A stretch of DNA of 64,000 nt from Homoserinibacter gongjuensis (GTDB lineage Bacteria; Actinomycetota; Actinomycetes; Actinomycetales; Microbacteriaceae), in the NCBI RefSeq assembly GCF_030161875.1, contig NZ_BSVA01000001.1, positions 3,100,001 through 3,164,000 of the forward strand, read 5' to 3'. The position numbers and the translations under genes are program-made. Positions 10,442-19,499 of the stretch are shown here, piece after piece. Within the stretch, counting starts at the first letter, position 1; each line of letters opens with the position of its first letter. Below the pieces are notes generated by a model, which saw only the letters and a list, made by a program, of their open reading frames with translations, was not told the origin of the DNA and ran no database searches.

Positions 10442-11104
10442 CTATAGCAGGCGGTTCTCGAAGGCGTACACGACGAGTTGCACGCGGTCGCGCAGGCCGA
10501 GCTTGGCGAGGATGCGCGAGATGTGAGTCTTCACCGTCGCCTCGGACACGTACTCGCTGCGCGCGATCTCGGAGTTCGACATGCCCCGCCCGGCGAGCAG
10601 GAACACCTCCCGTTCGCGCGAGGTGAGGCTCCCGAACTCGGGCGGCTCCTCGGCGCTGCCGTTCCGGGAGTCGAAGTGCTCGAAGAGCTCGCGCGTGGCC
10701 GAGGGCGCGATCACCGCGGTTCCGGCGTGAACGGTGCGAATCGCCGCCAGCAGGAACTCGGGGTCGGAGTCCTTCAGCAGGAACCCGCTCGCCCCGGCAC
10801 GGATGGCCCGCGCCGCCGCCTCGTCGAGGTCGAAGGTCGTGAGCACGATGACCCGCGTCGCGCGACCCGCCGCGTCGGATGCCGCGAGGATCCGCTCCGT
10901 CGACTCGATGCCGTCCATGACGGGCATGCGGATGTCCATGAGCACGACGTCAGGCTCGGTGCGCGCCGCGAGCGCCACCCCCTCGAGGCCGTCGCCCGCC
11001 TCGCCCACGAACGCGAGGTCGGGCTGGGAGCTCACGAGCATCCGGATGCCCGTGCGGAACAGCGCCTGGTCGTCGACGAGGGCGACGCGGATCGACTCGG
11101 TCAT
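10442..11104 (-). CDS. LuxR/NarL-family response regulator
   Basis: DNA-binding partner of the sensor kinase encoded upstream. The 220-residue protein starts MTESIRVALVDDQALFR. The receiver domain has the acidic pair VDD, the phospho-acceptor Asp in VVLMDIRMPVMDG, Thr in VIVLTTFD and the conserved Lys in FLLKDS. The C-terminal LuxR helix-turn-helix is SLTSREREVFLLAGRGMSNSEIA with recognition helix SEATVKTHISRILAKL. The ATG at 11104 overlaps the kinase stop (ATGA), so the two are co-translated. Likely targets are the dyads at 10356-10425 and the ABC operon beyond them. Confidence 0.95.
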   Translation of the reverse strand: MTESIRVALVDDQALFRTGIRMLVSSQPDLAFVGEAGDGLEGVALAARTEPDVVLMDIRMPVMDGIESTERILAASDAAGRATRVIVLTTFDLDEAAARAIRAGASGFLLKDSDPEFLLAAIRTVHAGTAVIAPSATRELFEHFDSRNGSAEEPPEFGSLTSREREVFLLAGRGMSNSEIARSEYVSEATVKTHISRILAKLGLRDRVQLVVYAFENRLL

Positions 11105-12363
11105 CTGGCGGGTTCCTCCTGGCTGGGGGCGACGATGGGCGCATGAGAGCCCGAGGGCTGGTACGGCAACCACGCCGTCACGACGAAGCGCCCCTGGTCG
11201 GGGCCGGCACGCAGCCAGCCTCCCCGAGCGCGGCGCGCTCGGTCATGCCGGCTATGCCGTGGCCGGTCGATGCGGTCGCGACCGGGATCATCCCGGTTCG
11301 ACTCTTCACCTCGGGCAGGAAGCTCACGACAGCGAGTTCGAGGCCGTGCGAGCTCCAGCTGAACCGCACCCGCACCTCGCGGTCGGTGTCGGCGTGCCGC
11401 AGGGCGTTGGTGAGCGACTCCTGCACGATCCGGTACACGGCGATCTGCTGCGAGGTGCCGAGCGGCAGCGGATCGCCGCGATCGTCGCGCACGAGCTGCA
11501 GCCCGGATGCGCGCAACTGCTCGAGGAGCGGATCGAGGTCGTTGAGCGTCGGCTGGGGCGCGTCCTCCTGCCGGTGACGCAACTGGGCGAGCAGCACCCG
11601 CACGTCACCGAGGGCTTCCCGCGCCGTCGCGGCGATCGTGCCGAGGGCCTCCTCGGCCGCGGCCGGATCGGTGCGCGCCGCGTAGCGGGCGCCGTCTGCC
11701 TGGGCGACCACGACCGCGAGCGAGTGGGCGACCACGTCGTGCATGTCCCGTGCGATGCGCGTGCGCTCCTGCTCGGCCGCGACCTCCTGCTCGGCCGCAA
11801 GCATGGCGGCTCTGCTCTGCCCCGCCCGGATGCGGGTGCGCACGAGCTGGCCCGTCGCCCAGGCCAGCAGATACGCGAACGCGAACGCGACGAACCATCC
11901 GGCTCCGCGTTGGGCGAGGTCGGGCACGTAACTCGCGCAGTACGCGTACTGGAACTGCACGCACATGGCGAGCTCGCCGATCCCCTGGGTGAACAGGATG
12001 TAACCCGTGATCGCCGCCGGGGCCACGACAGCGGATGCCAGCGACAGCCACCGGGTGAGCGAGGTCCCGTAGGCGGCCGCCGTGTAGACCACCGCGAAGG
12101 TGGCGACGTCGGCCGGGTTCGGCACGACCTGCGCGGCCATCTGCACGATCGCGATGACCCACGCCGCCGCGAGCGCTGCGCCGGGCGCGAGACGGCGCAC
12201 GGTGAGGGCGATCGACATCCCGAGCACCACGACGATCAGCCAGCCCGTGCTGGCCCCGCCACCCCACGCCGCCGCCGAACATGACGAGGCTGCACAGCAC
12301 GAAGAAGAGCGCTCCGACCACGATGTCGACCGCGAGCTGCGGGGCCGTGAGTGTGCGGAACAT
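11101..12363 (-). CDS. Two-component sensor histidine kinase, DesK/HisKA_3 type (two frameshifts)
   Basis: Membrane sensor kinase cognate to the response regulator it overlaps. It starts MFRTLTAPQLAVDIVVGALF at 12363. The N-terminal part has several hydrophobic helices. The phospho-acceptor His is in ERTRIARDMHDVVAHSLAVV and the ATPase part contains QESLTNALRHA and TGHGIAGM. Two frame breaks must be repaired: one surplus base near 12253-12266, after MFGGGVG, and one missing G near 11221-11225. The corrected end is WLRAGPDQGRFVVTAWLP and the stop overlaps the regulator ATG. The corrected length is 420 residues. What it senses is unknown. Confidence 0.85.
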
Positions 12364-12370
12364 GCCCCTC

Positions 12371-12376
12371 ACGGTA
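12371..12376 (-). promoter_or_regulatory. -10 box TACCGT of the kinase-regulator operon
   Basis: TACCGT lies seven bases before ATG 12363. The intervening gagggg could also serve as a weak ribosome binding site, so leaderless initiation is less certain here. Confidence 0.4.
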
Positions 12377-12445
12377 CGCGGCGCGGGCCGCGGGGCGGGC
12401 ACCGGTGTGAGGAAATCATCCGGGCGATGTATCCGCCGGCCGCCG

Positions 12446-13345
12446 TCAGAAGCCGAGGCGCGACAGGTGCTTGGGGTCGCGCTGCCAGTTGGGCGCCACC
12501 TTGACGCGCAGCGAGAGGAACACCTGCGAGCCGATGAGCGGCTCGATGCCTGCCCGGGCGCGGGCGCCGACCTCTTGCAGGCGGGCACCGCCCTTGCCGA
12601 TGATGATGCCCTTCTGGCTGTCGCGCTCGACCCAGAGGTTGGCGTAGACCTCGACGAGCTCCTTGTCGTCGCGCTCCACGATGTCGTCGATCGTCACCGC
12701 GAGCGAGTGCGGCAGCTCGTCGGAGACGCCCTCGAGGGCCGCCTCGCGGATGAGCTCGGCGATGCGATGCTCGAGGGTCTCGTCGGTGGTCGCGTCGTCG
12801 GGATACAGCGGCGGCGACTCGGGCATGAGGCCGATGAGCTGCGTCGTGAGGGTGTCGAGCTGGATGCTGTCGGTCGCCGACACCGGGATGATCGCCTCCC
12901 ACTCGCGCAGCTCGCTCACGGCGAGCAGCTGCTGCGCCACCGCGGGGCGCGACACCGCGTCGATCTTGGTGACGATGGCGACCTTCTTGGCGCGCGGGAA
13001 CGCGTCGAGCTGCTCGTTGATGAACCGGTCGCCGGGCCCGATCCTCTCGTCGGCGGGCACGCAGAACCCGATCACGTCGACGTCGCCGAGGATCGAGGTG
13101 ACGACCGCGTTGAGCCGTTCGCCCAGCAGGGTGCGCGGGCGGTGGATGCCGGGGGTGTCGACGATCACGAGCTGCCCGGCCTCGATGTGCACGATGCCGC
13201 GGATCGCCGAGCGCGTCGTCTGGGGCTTGGGTGAGGTGATCGCCACCTTCTCCCCCACGAGCGCGTTCGTGAGCGTCGACTTGCCGACGTTCGGGCGGCC
13301 CACGAAGGTCACGAACCCGGCACGGAACCCGGATGCTGCGTTCAC
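12446..13345 (-). CDS. era: GTPase Era
   Basis: Ribosome-assembly GTPase that binds the 3' end of 16S rRNA during 30S maturation. The 299 residues contain G1 GRPNVGKST, G3 VDTPGIHRP, G4 VTKIDA and a C-terminal KH domain with GKGGARLQEVGARARAG, ending KHLSRLGF. The start GTG overlaps the stop of the CNNM gene (GTGA), so it is last in the phoH-ybeY-CNNM-era run, an arrangement common in Actinobacteria. The frame is intact. Confidence 0.97.
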   Translation of the reverse strand: MNAASGFRAGFVTFVGRPNVGKSTLTNALVGEKVAITSPKPQTTRSAIRGIVHIEAGQLVIVDTPGIHRPRTLLGERLNAVVTSILGDVDVIGFCVPADERIGPGDRFINEQLDAFPRAKKVAIVTKIDAVSRPAVAQQLLAVSELREWEAIIPVSATDSIQLDTLTTQLIGLMPESPPLYPDDATTDETLEHRIAELIREAALEGVSDELPHSLAVTIDDIVERDDKELVEVYANLWVERDSQKGIIIGKGGARLQEVGARARAGIEPLIGSQVFLSLRVKVAPNWQRDPKHLSRLGF

Positions 13346-14640
13346 CGCTGCTCCTCGCTGTCGAAAGCCTGCTCCGCGTCGATGAGCGCGGCATCCCGTT
13401 CCACCACGACCGTCGAGAGCCGCTTGCGGCGGCCCTCGGTGCGCTCCGCGGTCAGCACGAGACCGGAGACGCTCGCCGAGGAGCCGGGAACCGGTAGGCG
13501 GCCGAGCGTCTTGGCGAGCAGGCCGCCCACCGAATCCACGTCGTCGTCGTCGAGCTCGATGCCGAACAGGTCGCCGAGCTCGTCGGTGGGCAGCCGCGCG
13601 CTCACGCGGTACATGCCCTCGCCGAGCTGCACGACATCCGGAGTCTCACGGTCGTACTCGTCGGAGATGTCGCCGACGAGCTCCTCGATGAGGTCTTCGA
13701 GCGTCACGAGGCCCGCGATACCGCCGTACTCGTCGACGACCATCGCCAGATGCGTGGAGTCACGCTGCATCTGGCGCAGGGTGTCGTCGGCCTTCTTCGA
13801 CTCGGGCACGAACGCGGCCGGGCGCGCGATGTCGCGCACCGCGATCGAGGCGGCATCGAGCGGCTGCTCGTGACTGATGCGCGCGACGTCACGCAGGTAG
13901 AGCACGCCGAGCACCTCGTCGGTGTCGCGGCCGATCACGGGGATACGCGAGACGCCGGTGCGGAAGAACTGGCCGAGCGCGGAGCCGATCGAGGCATCCG
14001 CCTCGATCGTGACCATGTCGGTGCGCGGCACCATCACCTCGCGCACGACCGTGTCGCCCCACTCGAAGATCGAGTGGATGAGTTCCCGGTCGTCCTCTTC
14101 GAGCACCTCGAGTTCGGTGGCCTCGTCGACCATCGAGAGCAGCTGCTCCTCACTCGAGAAGCTCACGGCCGCCTTGGGGCGGCCAGGGGTCACCCGGTTG
14201 CCGAGCGCGACGAGCCCGGAGGCGAGCGGCCCGAGGCCCACCCGGATGGCACGCACGATGAGCGCGGAGAAGATCACGACGCCCTTCGCGTGCGCGCGTC
14301 CGACGCTGCGCGGGCTCGAGCCCACGAGCACGAACGAGATACCCGTGACGACGACGACCGAGGCGAGCAGCACCCACCACCAGTCGTCGAAGACGGAGGC
14401 GAAGGTGAGTGTCACGAGCACCGCCGCGAGCGCCTCCGAGAAGACGCGCACGAAGTTGACGGCGTTGACGTGCGCGCCGAGGTCGGCGGAGATCGCGAGC
14501 AGCGACTTCTTGGCACGGTGATGGGATGCCAGATCTGTCAGGTCGCTGCGCGAGAGCACCGAGAGGGCCGCGTCGACCGCCGCGAGCAGGCCGCCGAAGG
14601 CGACGGCGAGAACGGCGACGGCGATGAACAGCGCGAGCAT
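13342..14640 (-). CDS. CNNM/CorC-type membrane protein (DUF21-CBS-CorC_HlyC)
   Basis: A 432-residue membrane protein. It begins with a DUF21 region of four helices (MLALFIAVAVLAVAFGGLLA), followed by a tandem CBS pair (VMVPRTDMVTIEADASIGSA and IARPAAFVPESKKADDTLRQM, with the hallmark LAMVVDEYGGIAGLVTLEDL) and a C-terminal CorC/HlyC domain. Such proteins are linked to magnesium export or homeostasis; the older label hemolysin is not supported by the context. It starts 11 bases after ybeY ends and overlaps era by GTGA. The frame is intact. Confidence 0.92.
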   Translation of the reverse strand: MLALFIAVAVLAVAFGGLLAAVDAALSVLSRSDLTDLASHHRAKKSLLAISADLGAHVNAVNFVRVFSEALAAVLVTLTFASVFDDWWWVLLASVVVVTGISFVLVGSSPRSVGRAHAKGVVIFSALIVRAIRVGLGPLASGLVALGNRVTPGRPKAAVSFSSEEQLLSMVDEATELEVLEEDDRELIHSIFEWGDTVVREVMVPRTDMVTIEADASIGSALGQFFRTGVSRIPVIGRDTDEVLGVLYLRDVARISHEQPLDAASIAVRDIARPAAFVPESKKADDTLRQMQRDSTHLAMVVDEYGGIAGLVTLEDLIEELVGDISDEYDRETPDVVQLGEGMYRVSARLPTDELGDLFGIELDDDDVDSVGGLLAKTLGRLPVPGSSASVSGLVLTAERTEGRRKRLSTVVVERDAALIDAEQAFDSEEQR

Positions 14641-14651
14641 GACCTGACCTG

Positions 14652-15112
14652 TCAGCGTCGTCGTTCGGAGTGCGCGAACCCGATGAGGATGTCGCGCTGG
14701 AGCCCGAACATCTCGCGCTCCTCGTCGGGCTCGGCGTGGTCGAACCCGAGCAGGTGCAGCAGGCCGTGGGCCGTGAGCAGCTGGAGTTCGTCCTGGGTCG
14801 AGTGGCCGGCGCCCTTGGCCTGCTCGATCGCCACCTGGGGGCACAGCACGATGTCGCCGAGCAGCCCTGCGGGGTCACCTCGTCTTCGCTGCCGGGACGC
14901 AACTCATCCATCGGGAAGCTCAGCACATCGGTGGGGCCCGGCTCGTCCATCCACTGCACGTGGAGCTGCTCCATGGCGGCCTCGTCGACCAGCACGATCG
15001 CGAGATCGGCATCCGGGTGCACGTGCAGGAAATCGAGGGCGAACGCCGACAGCCGTACGAGGGCCGCCTCGTCGACCGCGACACCCGACTCGTTGTTGAT
15101 CTCGATCGACAT
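14652..15112 (-). CDS. ybeY: Endoribonuclease YbeY (one frameshift)
   Basis: Zinc-dependent RNase for 16S rRNA 3' maturation and ribosome quality control. The start [18 protein letters not shown] and the family motif [16 protein letters not shown] read in one frame. The zinc motif [11 protein letters not shown] and the end read in another. One missing G near 14862-14868 explains the break; the corrected junction reads [12 protein letters not shown], typical of the family. The corrected length is about 153 residues. It lies between phoH and the CNNM gene with 3 and 11 base gaps. Confidence 0.93.
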
Positions 15113-15115
15113 CCG

Positions 15116-16181
15116 CTATCTCCTGCCCATACCCTTGCGGCGCTCGGCGCGGTTGGCGAACTCGGCCGCTTCACGCCGCTCGTGGGCACGCGCCTGCTTC
15201 TCGGCGTCGTACTTCGTGTAGGCGTCGACGATGCGGCCGACGAGGGTGTGCCGCACGACATCGTCGCTCGTGAGGCGCGAGAAGTGGATGTCGTCGATGC
15301 CCTCGAGCACGCGCGTCACGAGCTGCAGGCCCGACGCCGCGGTCGGCAGGTCGATCTGCGTGATGTCGCCCGTGACCACCATCCGCGTTCCGAAGCCGAG
15401 CCGGGTGAGGAACATCTTCATCTGCTCGGGCGTCGTGTTCTGCGCCTCGTCGAGCACGACGAAGGAGTTGTTGAGCGTGCGGCCGCGCATGTAGGCGAGG
15501 GGGCGACCTCGACCGTGCCGCTCGCGAGCAGCTTCGGCACGAGCTCCGGGTCCATCATCTCGTTGAGCGCGTCGTAGAGCGGCCGCAGGTAGGGTCGATC
15601 TTGTCGGTGAGCGTGCCCGGCAGGAAGCCCAGCCGTTCGCCCGCCTCGATGGCCGGGCGGCTCAGGATGATGCGCTCAACCTCCTTGCGCTGCAGCGCCT
15701 GCACGGCCTTCGCCATCGCGAGGTAGGTCTTGCCGGTGCCGGCGGGGCCGATGCCGAAGGTGATCGTGTTCTCGTCGATCGCGTCGACGTACGCCTTCTG
15801 CCCGAGGGTCTTCGGACGGATGGCCTTGCCGCGTGCCGTGAGGATCGCCTGGCTCAGCACCTCGGCGGGCGCGCCGCCGTTCTCGAGGATGCGGCGCGAG
15901 GTCGTGACCTCGGCCGGCCCCAGGTCGACTCCCTTGCGCACGAGCTCGACGAGCTCGGCGACGAGCTTGCTCGCGGCCTGCACCTGATCGGCGGGACCGA
16001 CGAGGTTCACGCGGTTGCCGCGCACGAGCACCTCGACCTCGGGGTACTGATGCTCGAGGGTCGTCAGCAGGCGATCCTGGGGGCCGAGCAGCCGCACCAT
16101 GGCGACGCCGTCGACCTCGAGTTCCGCATGCCCCTGCTCTGCACGGGGCGAGGAGCCGTTCGGTTCGAGTCCGTCAGCCAA
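15116..16181 (-). CDS. phoH: PhoH-like ATPase (two frameshifts)
   Basis: Cytoplasmic P-loop ATPase of the PhoH/YbeZ family, usually beside ybeY and involved in RNA metabolism. The chosen start is TTG 16181 with GGAAGG five bases upstream, inside the HIT gene end. Motifs: KH-like N-terminal region, Walker [24 protein letters not shown], and Walker [24 protein letters not shown]. Two single missing bases, near 15592 (in GACCCTACC) and near 15505 (GCCCCCTCG), separate three pieces. Repaired, the linker reads [18 protein letters not shown], normal for PhoH, and the length is 355 residues. Confidence 0.9.
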
Positions 16182-16521
16182 GAGAGCCTTCCGTGAGTCC
16201 TCCGGCGAGCACGTGGGCGTGCACGTGGAAGACGGTCTGTCCGGCGTTCGCGCCGGAGTTGAATACGAGCCGGTAGTCGCCGTCGGCGTGCTCGGCGGCG
16301 AGACGCTTCGCGACCTCGACGACGTACGCCAGCAGGCCGGGGTCGGCGGCCGCGAGCGCGGCGACATCCGCGTACTCCGCCGTCTTCGGCACCACGAGCA
16401 GGTGCACAGGCGCCTGCGGCGCGATGTCGCGGAACGCGATCACACGCTCATCCTCGTAGACGATGTCGGCGGGGATCTCGCGCGCGATGATCCGCTCGAA
16501 GATCGAAGGGGCATCCGGCAT
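16174..16521 (-). CDS. HIT family nucleotide-binding protein
   Basis: A small Fhit/HINT-like nucleotide hydrolase of about 115 residues. It starts MPDAPSIFERIIAREIPADI, carries RVIAFRDIAPQAPVHLLVVPK, and ends with the histidine triad HVHAHVLAGG. The usual zinc CxxC near the start is replaced by IFER. ATG 16521 is preferred over 16530 because TAGGAT lies seven bases before it. The end overlaps the phoH start by 8 bases, so translation is coupled. Substrate is not predictable beyond purine nucleoside phosphoramidates or dinucleotides. Confidence 0.9.
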   Translation of the reverse strand: MPDAPSIFERIIAREIPADIVYEDERVIAFRDIAPQAPVHLLVVPKTAEYADVAALAAADPGLLAYVVEVAKRLAAEHADGDYRLVFNSGANAGQTVFHVHAHVLAGGLTEGSLG

Positions 16522-16528
16522 GGGGTCC

Positions 16529-16534
16529 ATCCTA
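16529..16534 (-). promoter_or_regulatory. -10 box TAGGAT of the HIT-phoH-ybeY run (leaderless)
   Basis: TAGGAT, seven bases (ggacccc), then ATG 16521. This makes the shorter HIT start a leaderless one. Confidence 0.5.
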
Positions 16535-16570
16535 CGGAACCCTGGCCACGAGCCGCCGGGCGCGATGATG

Positions 16571-17302
16571 TCAGAGCTCGGGTGCGTTCCAGAGCGCGCG
16601 GTAGAAGCGGATGCGGTCCGCATCCGGGCGCACCCCGTACGCCGCGAAGAACTCGGGCTGCCAGCCCTCGCCGAAGTTCCAGTCGAGACTCATGCTCGCC
16701 ACCGCGAGGTCGGCCCAGCGGTCGGCGAGCCCGAGGGTGCCGAGGTCGACGTGGGCGGTCCAGCGCCCGTCGTCGGCGAGCAGGGTGTTCGGGGCGCACG
16801 CGTCGCCGTGGCACACGACCAGCTGCTCGACGGGCGGCGGCGCGCCGAGTTCGGCGCGGGCGTCGGGGGTGCGGCGTGCGAGGCGCTCCTCGGCCGCCCA
16901 GCTGAACGGGCAGGTCTCGCGTGGGAGGTGCTCGTGCAGGGCGCGGAGGCCCTCACCGATGGCGCGGGCGGCGGTGCGCGGTTCGGCGCGCCAGCGCTCC
17001 GCGACCGCGGACTCCCCGGGGAGGGCGCGGGTGACGAGCAGTTCTCCGGCTTTGTCGGCCGCGTAGTCGAGCACCTCGGGAACCGGATGGCGCGGTCGCG
17101 CCCACGCGAGGCGGTCGCGCTCAGCGGCGAGCGAGATCGCGGTGCCGCTCGGGTTCCATTTGGCGATGAGTCCGCGCTCCCGGTCGCGGAAGGTCAGCCC
17201 GCCCTCCTCGTTGCGCCAGATCGGCTGCGGGTTGCGGATGCGAGCCCGCACGGCATCCGGAACCGTCACTGGGGCCCGGGGTGGCCCCGCGAGCGGGGTC
17301 AC
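16571..17302 (-). CDS. APH(3')-like phosphotransferase family protein
   Basis: A 243-residue kinase-fold protein of the aminoglycoside phosphotransferase family. Motifs: the catalytic loop VVCHGDACAPNTLL (HGDxxxxN, with Asp as base), the metal-binding VDLGTLGLADRWADLAVA and the C-terminal FFAAYGVRPDADRIRFYRALW, close to the APH(3') pattern. The N-terminal nucleotide-binding part has a reduced glycine loop. It is chromosomal and coupled by GTGA to rsmE inside a housekeeping run, so it is more likely an intrinsic small-molecule kinase than an acquired resistance gene. Actual aminoglycoside activity cannot be inferred. Confidence 0.85.
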   Translation of the reverse strand: MTPLAGPPRAPVTVPDAVRARIRNPQPIWRNEEGGLTFRDRERGLIAKWNPSGTAISLAAERDRLAWARPRHPVPEVLDYAADKAGELLVTRALPGESAVAERWRAEPRTAARAIGEGLRALHEHLPRETCPFSWAAEERLARRTPDARAELGAPPPVEQLVVCHGDACAPNTLLADDGRWTAHVDLGTLGLADRWADLAVASMSLDWNFGEGWQPEFFAAYGVRPDADRIRFYRALWNAPEL

Positions 17303-18022
17303 CAGCGCCCGATCCGCGCGTTGAGCACCGCGAGCGCCGCGGGGCCCGCGGTCGAGGTACGCAGCACCTCGGTGCCGAGGCGCGCCAGCACGGCGCCGGA
17401 TTGCCGGAGTCTGTCGAGCTCACGCGGTGCGACGCCGCCCTCGGGCCCGACGACGAGCGTCACCCGCTCCGCGTCGTCGAGCGCGACCGCGGTGAGCGGC
17501 ACGGATGCCGTCGGCTCGAGCACGATGACGAGGCCCGGGAGCGCGGCGAGTTGCGCGATCGTCGCGAGCGGTGCGACCTCGGGAACCCGAGGACGGATGG
17601 CCTGCTTGGATGCCTCGCGCACGATCGTGCGCCAGCGCTGCTCGTTGCGGGCGACCTTGGCACCCTCCCAGCGGGTCACCGAACGTTCGGCGGCCCAGGG
17701 GATGACCCCGCGGCACCCAGCTCGGTCGCGGCCTGGACCGCGAGCTCGTCGCGGTCGCCCTTCGCAAGCGCCTGGGCGAGCCACAGGGCGGGGCGGCGCT
17801 CCGGCTCGTGCACGACCTCGTCGACCTCGAGTGCGAGCACACCCGGGGCGGCCTCGGCGACCACCCCGTGCACGATCGTTCCGCGCCCGTCGCCCACCGC
17901 GATCCGCTCGCCCGGACGCACGCGCGCCACCTGCAGCGCGTGCCGCGCCTCCTCGCCGGTGACCTCGATGCGGCCCCCGGCACCGGTGCGCCGAGTTCGT
18001 CGCTCAGGTAGAGGCTCGCCAT
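17299..18022 (-). CDS. rsmE: 16S rRNA m3U1498 methyltransferase RsmE (two frameshifts)
   Basis: Methylates N3 of U1498 in 16S rRNA; SPOUT/trefoil-knot methyltransferase. It starts MASLYLSDELG at 18022. The N-terminal PUA-like part (VTGEEARHALQVARVRPGERIAVGDG) follows after one missing G in the run at 17973-17977, and the SPOUT part follows after a second break near 17711. The C-terminal knot has TLVVGPEGGVAPRELDRLR and GTEVLRTSTAGPAALAVL, the family signature for AdoMet binding. The corrected length is about 241 residues. The stop overlaps the next gene start (GTGA). Confidence 0.92.
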
Positions 18023-18042
18023 GGCTCCACTCTCCCACTGAT

Positions 18043-18296
18043 GCTGTTGTGCAGGAGTTCGGCTGTTGTGCAGGAGTTCTGCTGCATCGCTCTTCCCTGC
18101 AGCGCGCAGCCGTTCTGCTGTTGTGCAGGAATTCTCGGCCCAAGACTCCGCGCCGCTCGCGAAAATCCCTGGTCAGGGCAATCCGGCGCGAGGGCAGGGC
18201 CCGCAAAGTCCTGCATAACAGCAGAACGCGTGCACGACCGGCTGAGGGGCGCAACCGCCGAACTCCTGCACAACAGCGGAACTCCTGCACAACAGG
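18043..18296. repeat. 254-bp mirror-symmetric repeat element (six 18-bp units)
   Basis: Three copies of GCTGTTGTGCAGGAGTTC start at 18043, 18062 and 18117. Three inverted copies start at 18205, 18260 and 18279. The step sizes are 19 and 55 on the left and 55 and 19 on the right, exactly mirrored about 18169.5. The inner pair extends by CGTTCT/AGAACG. Sequence between units is less conserved, so the element is a long imperfect palindrome with conserved units. It lies between rsmE and dnaJ and holds no convincing gene. Confidence 0.85.
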
Positions 18297-18335
18297 GTGG
18301 GGCGGTCGGCTCGGGGGCACCCAGCTGAGGGAGGG

Positions 18336-18390
18336 GCAGCCACGGAAGCGGCGGGTCAGCCACGGATGCGGCGGTCAGCCACGGAAGCGG
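18336..18390. repeat. Three tandem TCAGCCACGGAWGCGG units after dnaJ
   Basis: Units start at 18336, 18356 and 18375 (period 19-20). The first begins GCAGCC rather than TCAGCC. A partial fourth copy (TCAGCC) at 18392 contains the dnaJ stop codon, so the array may have grown from the dnaJ 3' end. Confidence 0.7.
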
Positions 18391-18391
18391 G

Positions 18392-19488
18392 TCAGCCGAG
18401 GAACCGGTCGCGCAGCTTCGCGAAGAGGCCCTGTTGGAACTTCGAGAACTGGGGCTTCGCGGGCGGGCGCTTCGAGGCGAACTGCTTGATGAGCTCGAGC
18501 TCGCTCGAGTTGAGCCGCACGGGCGTCTGCACGTGCACGCCGACCTTCAGGTCGCCGCGGCCGCCGCCGCGCAGACGCGTGATGCCGCGCTCCTTCACGG
18601 TCACGACATCCGCCGACTGCGTGCCCGGCTTGATCTCGATCGACACCGGACCATCGAGCGAGTCGAGCGTGACCGCGGCGCCGAGGATCGCATCCGTCAT
18701 CTGCACCTCGAGGGTGGCGAGCAGGTCGTCGCCCGACCGGCTGAAGATCTCGTGGTGGCGCACCTTGACCTCGAGGTAGAGGTCGCCGTTGGGGCCGCCC
18801 GCGGGACCGGCCTCCCCTCGGCCGGCAGGTGCAGCCGCATCCCCGTGTCGACCCCGGCCGGCACGTCGACCGCGACCTTGCGCTTGGCACGCACGCGGCC
18901 CTGGCCGGCGCACGTCGGGCACGGGTTCGGGATGATGGTGCCGTAGCCGCGGCACGTGCCGCACGGGCTCGAGGTCATGACGTTGCCGAGCAGCGAGCGC
19001 ACGGAGCGCTGGATCTGGCCGGTTCCGCCGCAGATGTCGCAGCGCGCGATCGAGGTGCCGGGCGCGCAGCAGGAGCCCTCGCACGCCTTGCACAGCACGG
19101 CCGTGTCGATCTCGAGCTCGTGCTTGGTGCCGAAGACGACCTCGTCGAGGTCGATCTCGATGCGCAGCAGCGCATCCTGTCCGCGCTCGGTGCGCGACCG
19201 TGGGCCGGCCGTGCGGCCCTGCGCGGCGCCGAAGAAGCTGTCGAAGATGTCGCCGAACCCGAACCCGCCGCCACCGAACCCGCCGGAGCCGCCCATGTCG
19301 TAACGCTCGCGCTGCTCGGCGTCGCTCAGCACATCGTAGGCGTGCGTGACGAGCTTGAAGCGCTCGGCGGCCTCGTCCGAGGGGTTCACATCGGGATGCA
19401 GTTCGCGGGCGAGACGGCGGTAGGCCTTCTTGATCTCCTCGGGGGATGCGGTGCGCTCGACCCCGAGGACCTCGTAGTGATCTGTCAA
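18392..19488 (-). CDS. dnaJ: Chaperone DnaJ (one frameshift)
   Basis: Co-chaperone that delivers substrates to DnaK and stimulates its ATPase. The J domain has [13 protein letters not shown] and the HPD motif (ELHPDVNP). The Gly/Phe region is [15 protein letters not shown]. Four zinc motifs follow: [24 protein letters not shown] and CPTCAGQG. One missing G near 18812-18818 breaks the frame after LHLPAEG. The corrected protein has about 365 residues. The start TTG 19488 has GAGGA just upstream. It follows hrcA by 11 bases. This is the DnaJ2-type copy paired with hrcA rather than the dnaK-operon copy. Confidence 0.94.
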
Positions 19489-19499
19489 CGTTCCTCGAA

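Noticed and set aside
16571..17302. Acquired aminoglycoside-resistance gene
   Set aside because: It is overlapped with rsmE inside a housekeeping operon, has the same base composition and no mobile flanks.
18043..18296. CRISPR array
   Set aside because: Units are only 18 bp, occur in both orientations and have no constant-length spacers; no cas genes are near.
17676..18320. Protein encoded across the 18-kb repeat element
   Set aside because: The open frames there arise from the inverted repeats and only reach known protein sequence after entering rsmE.
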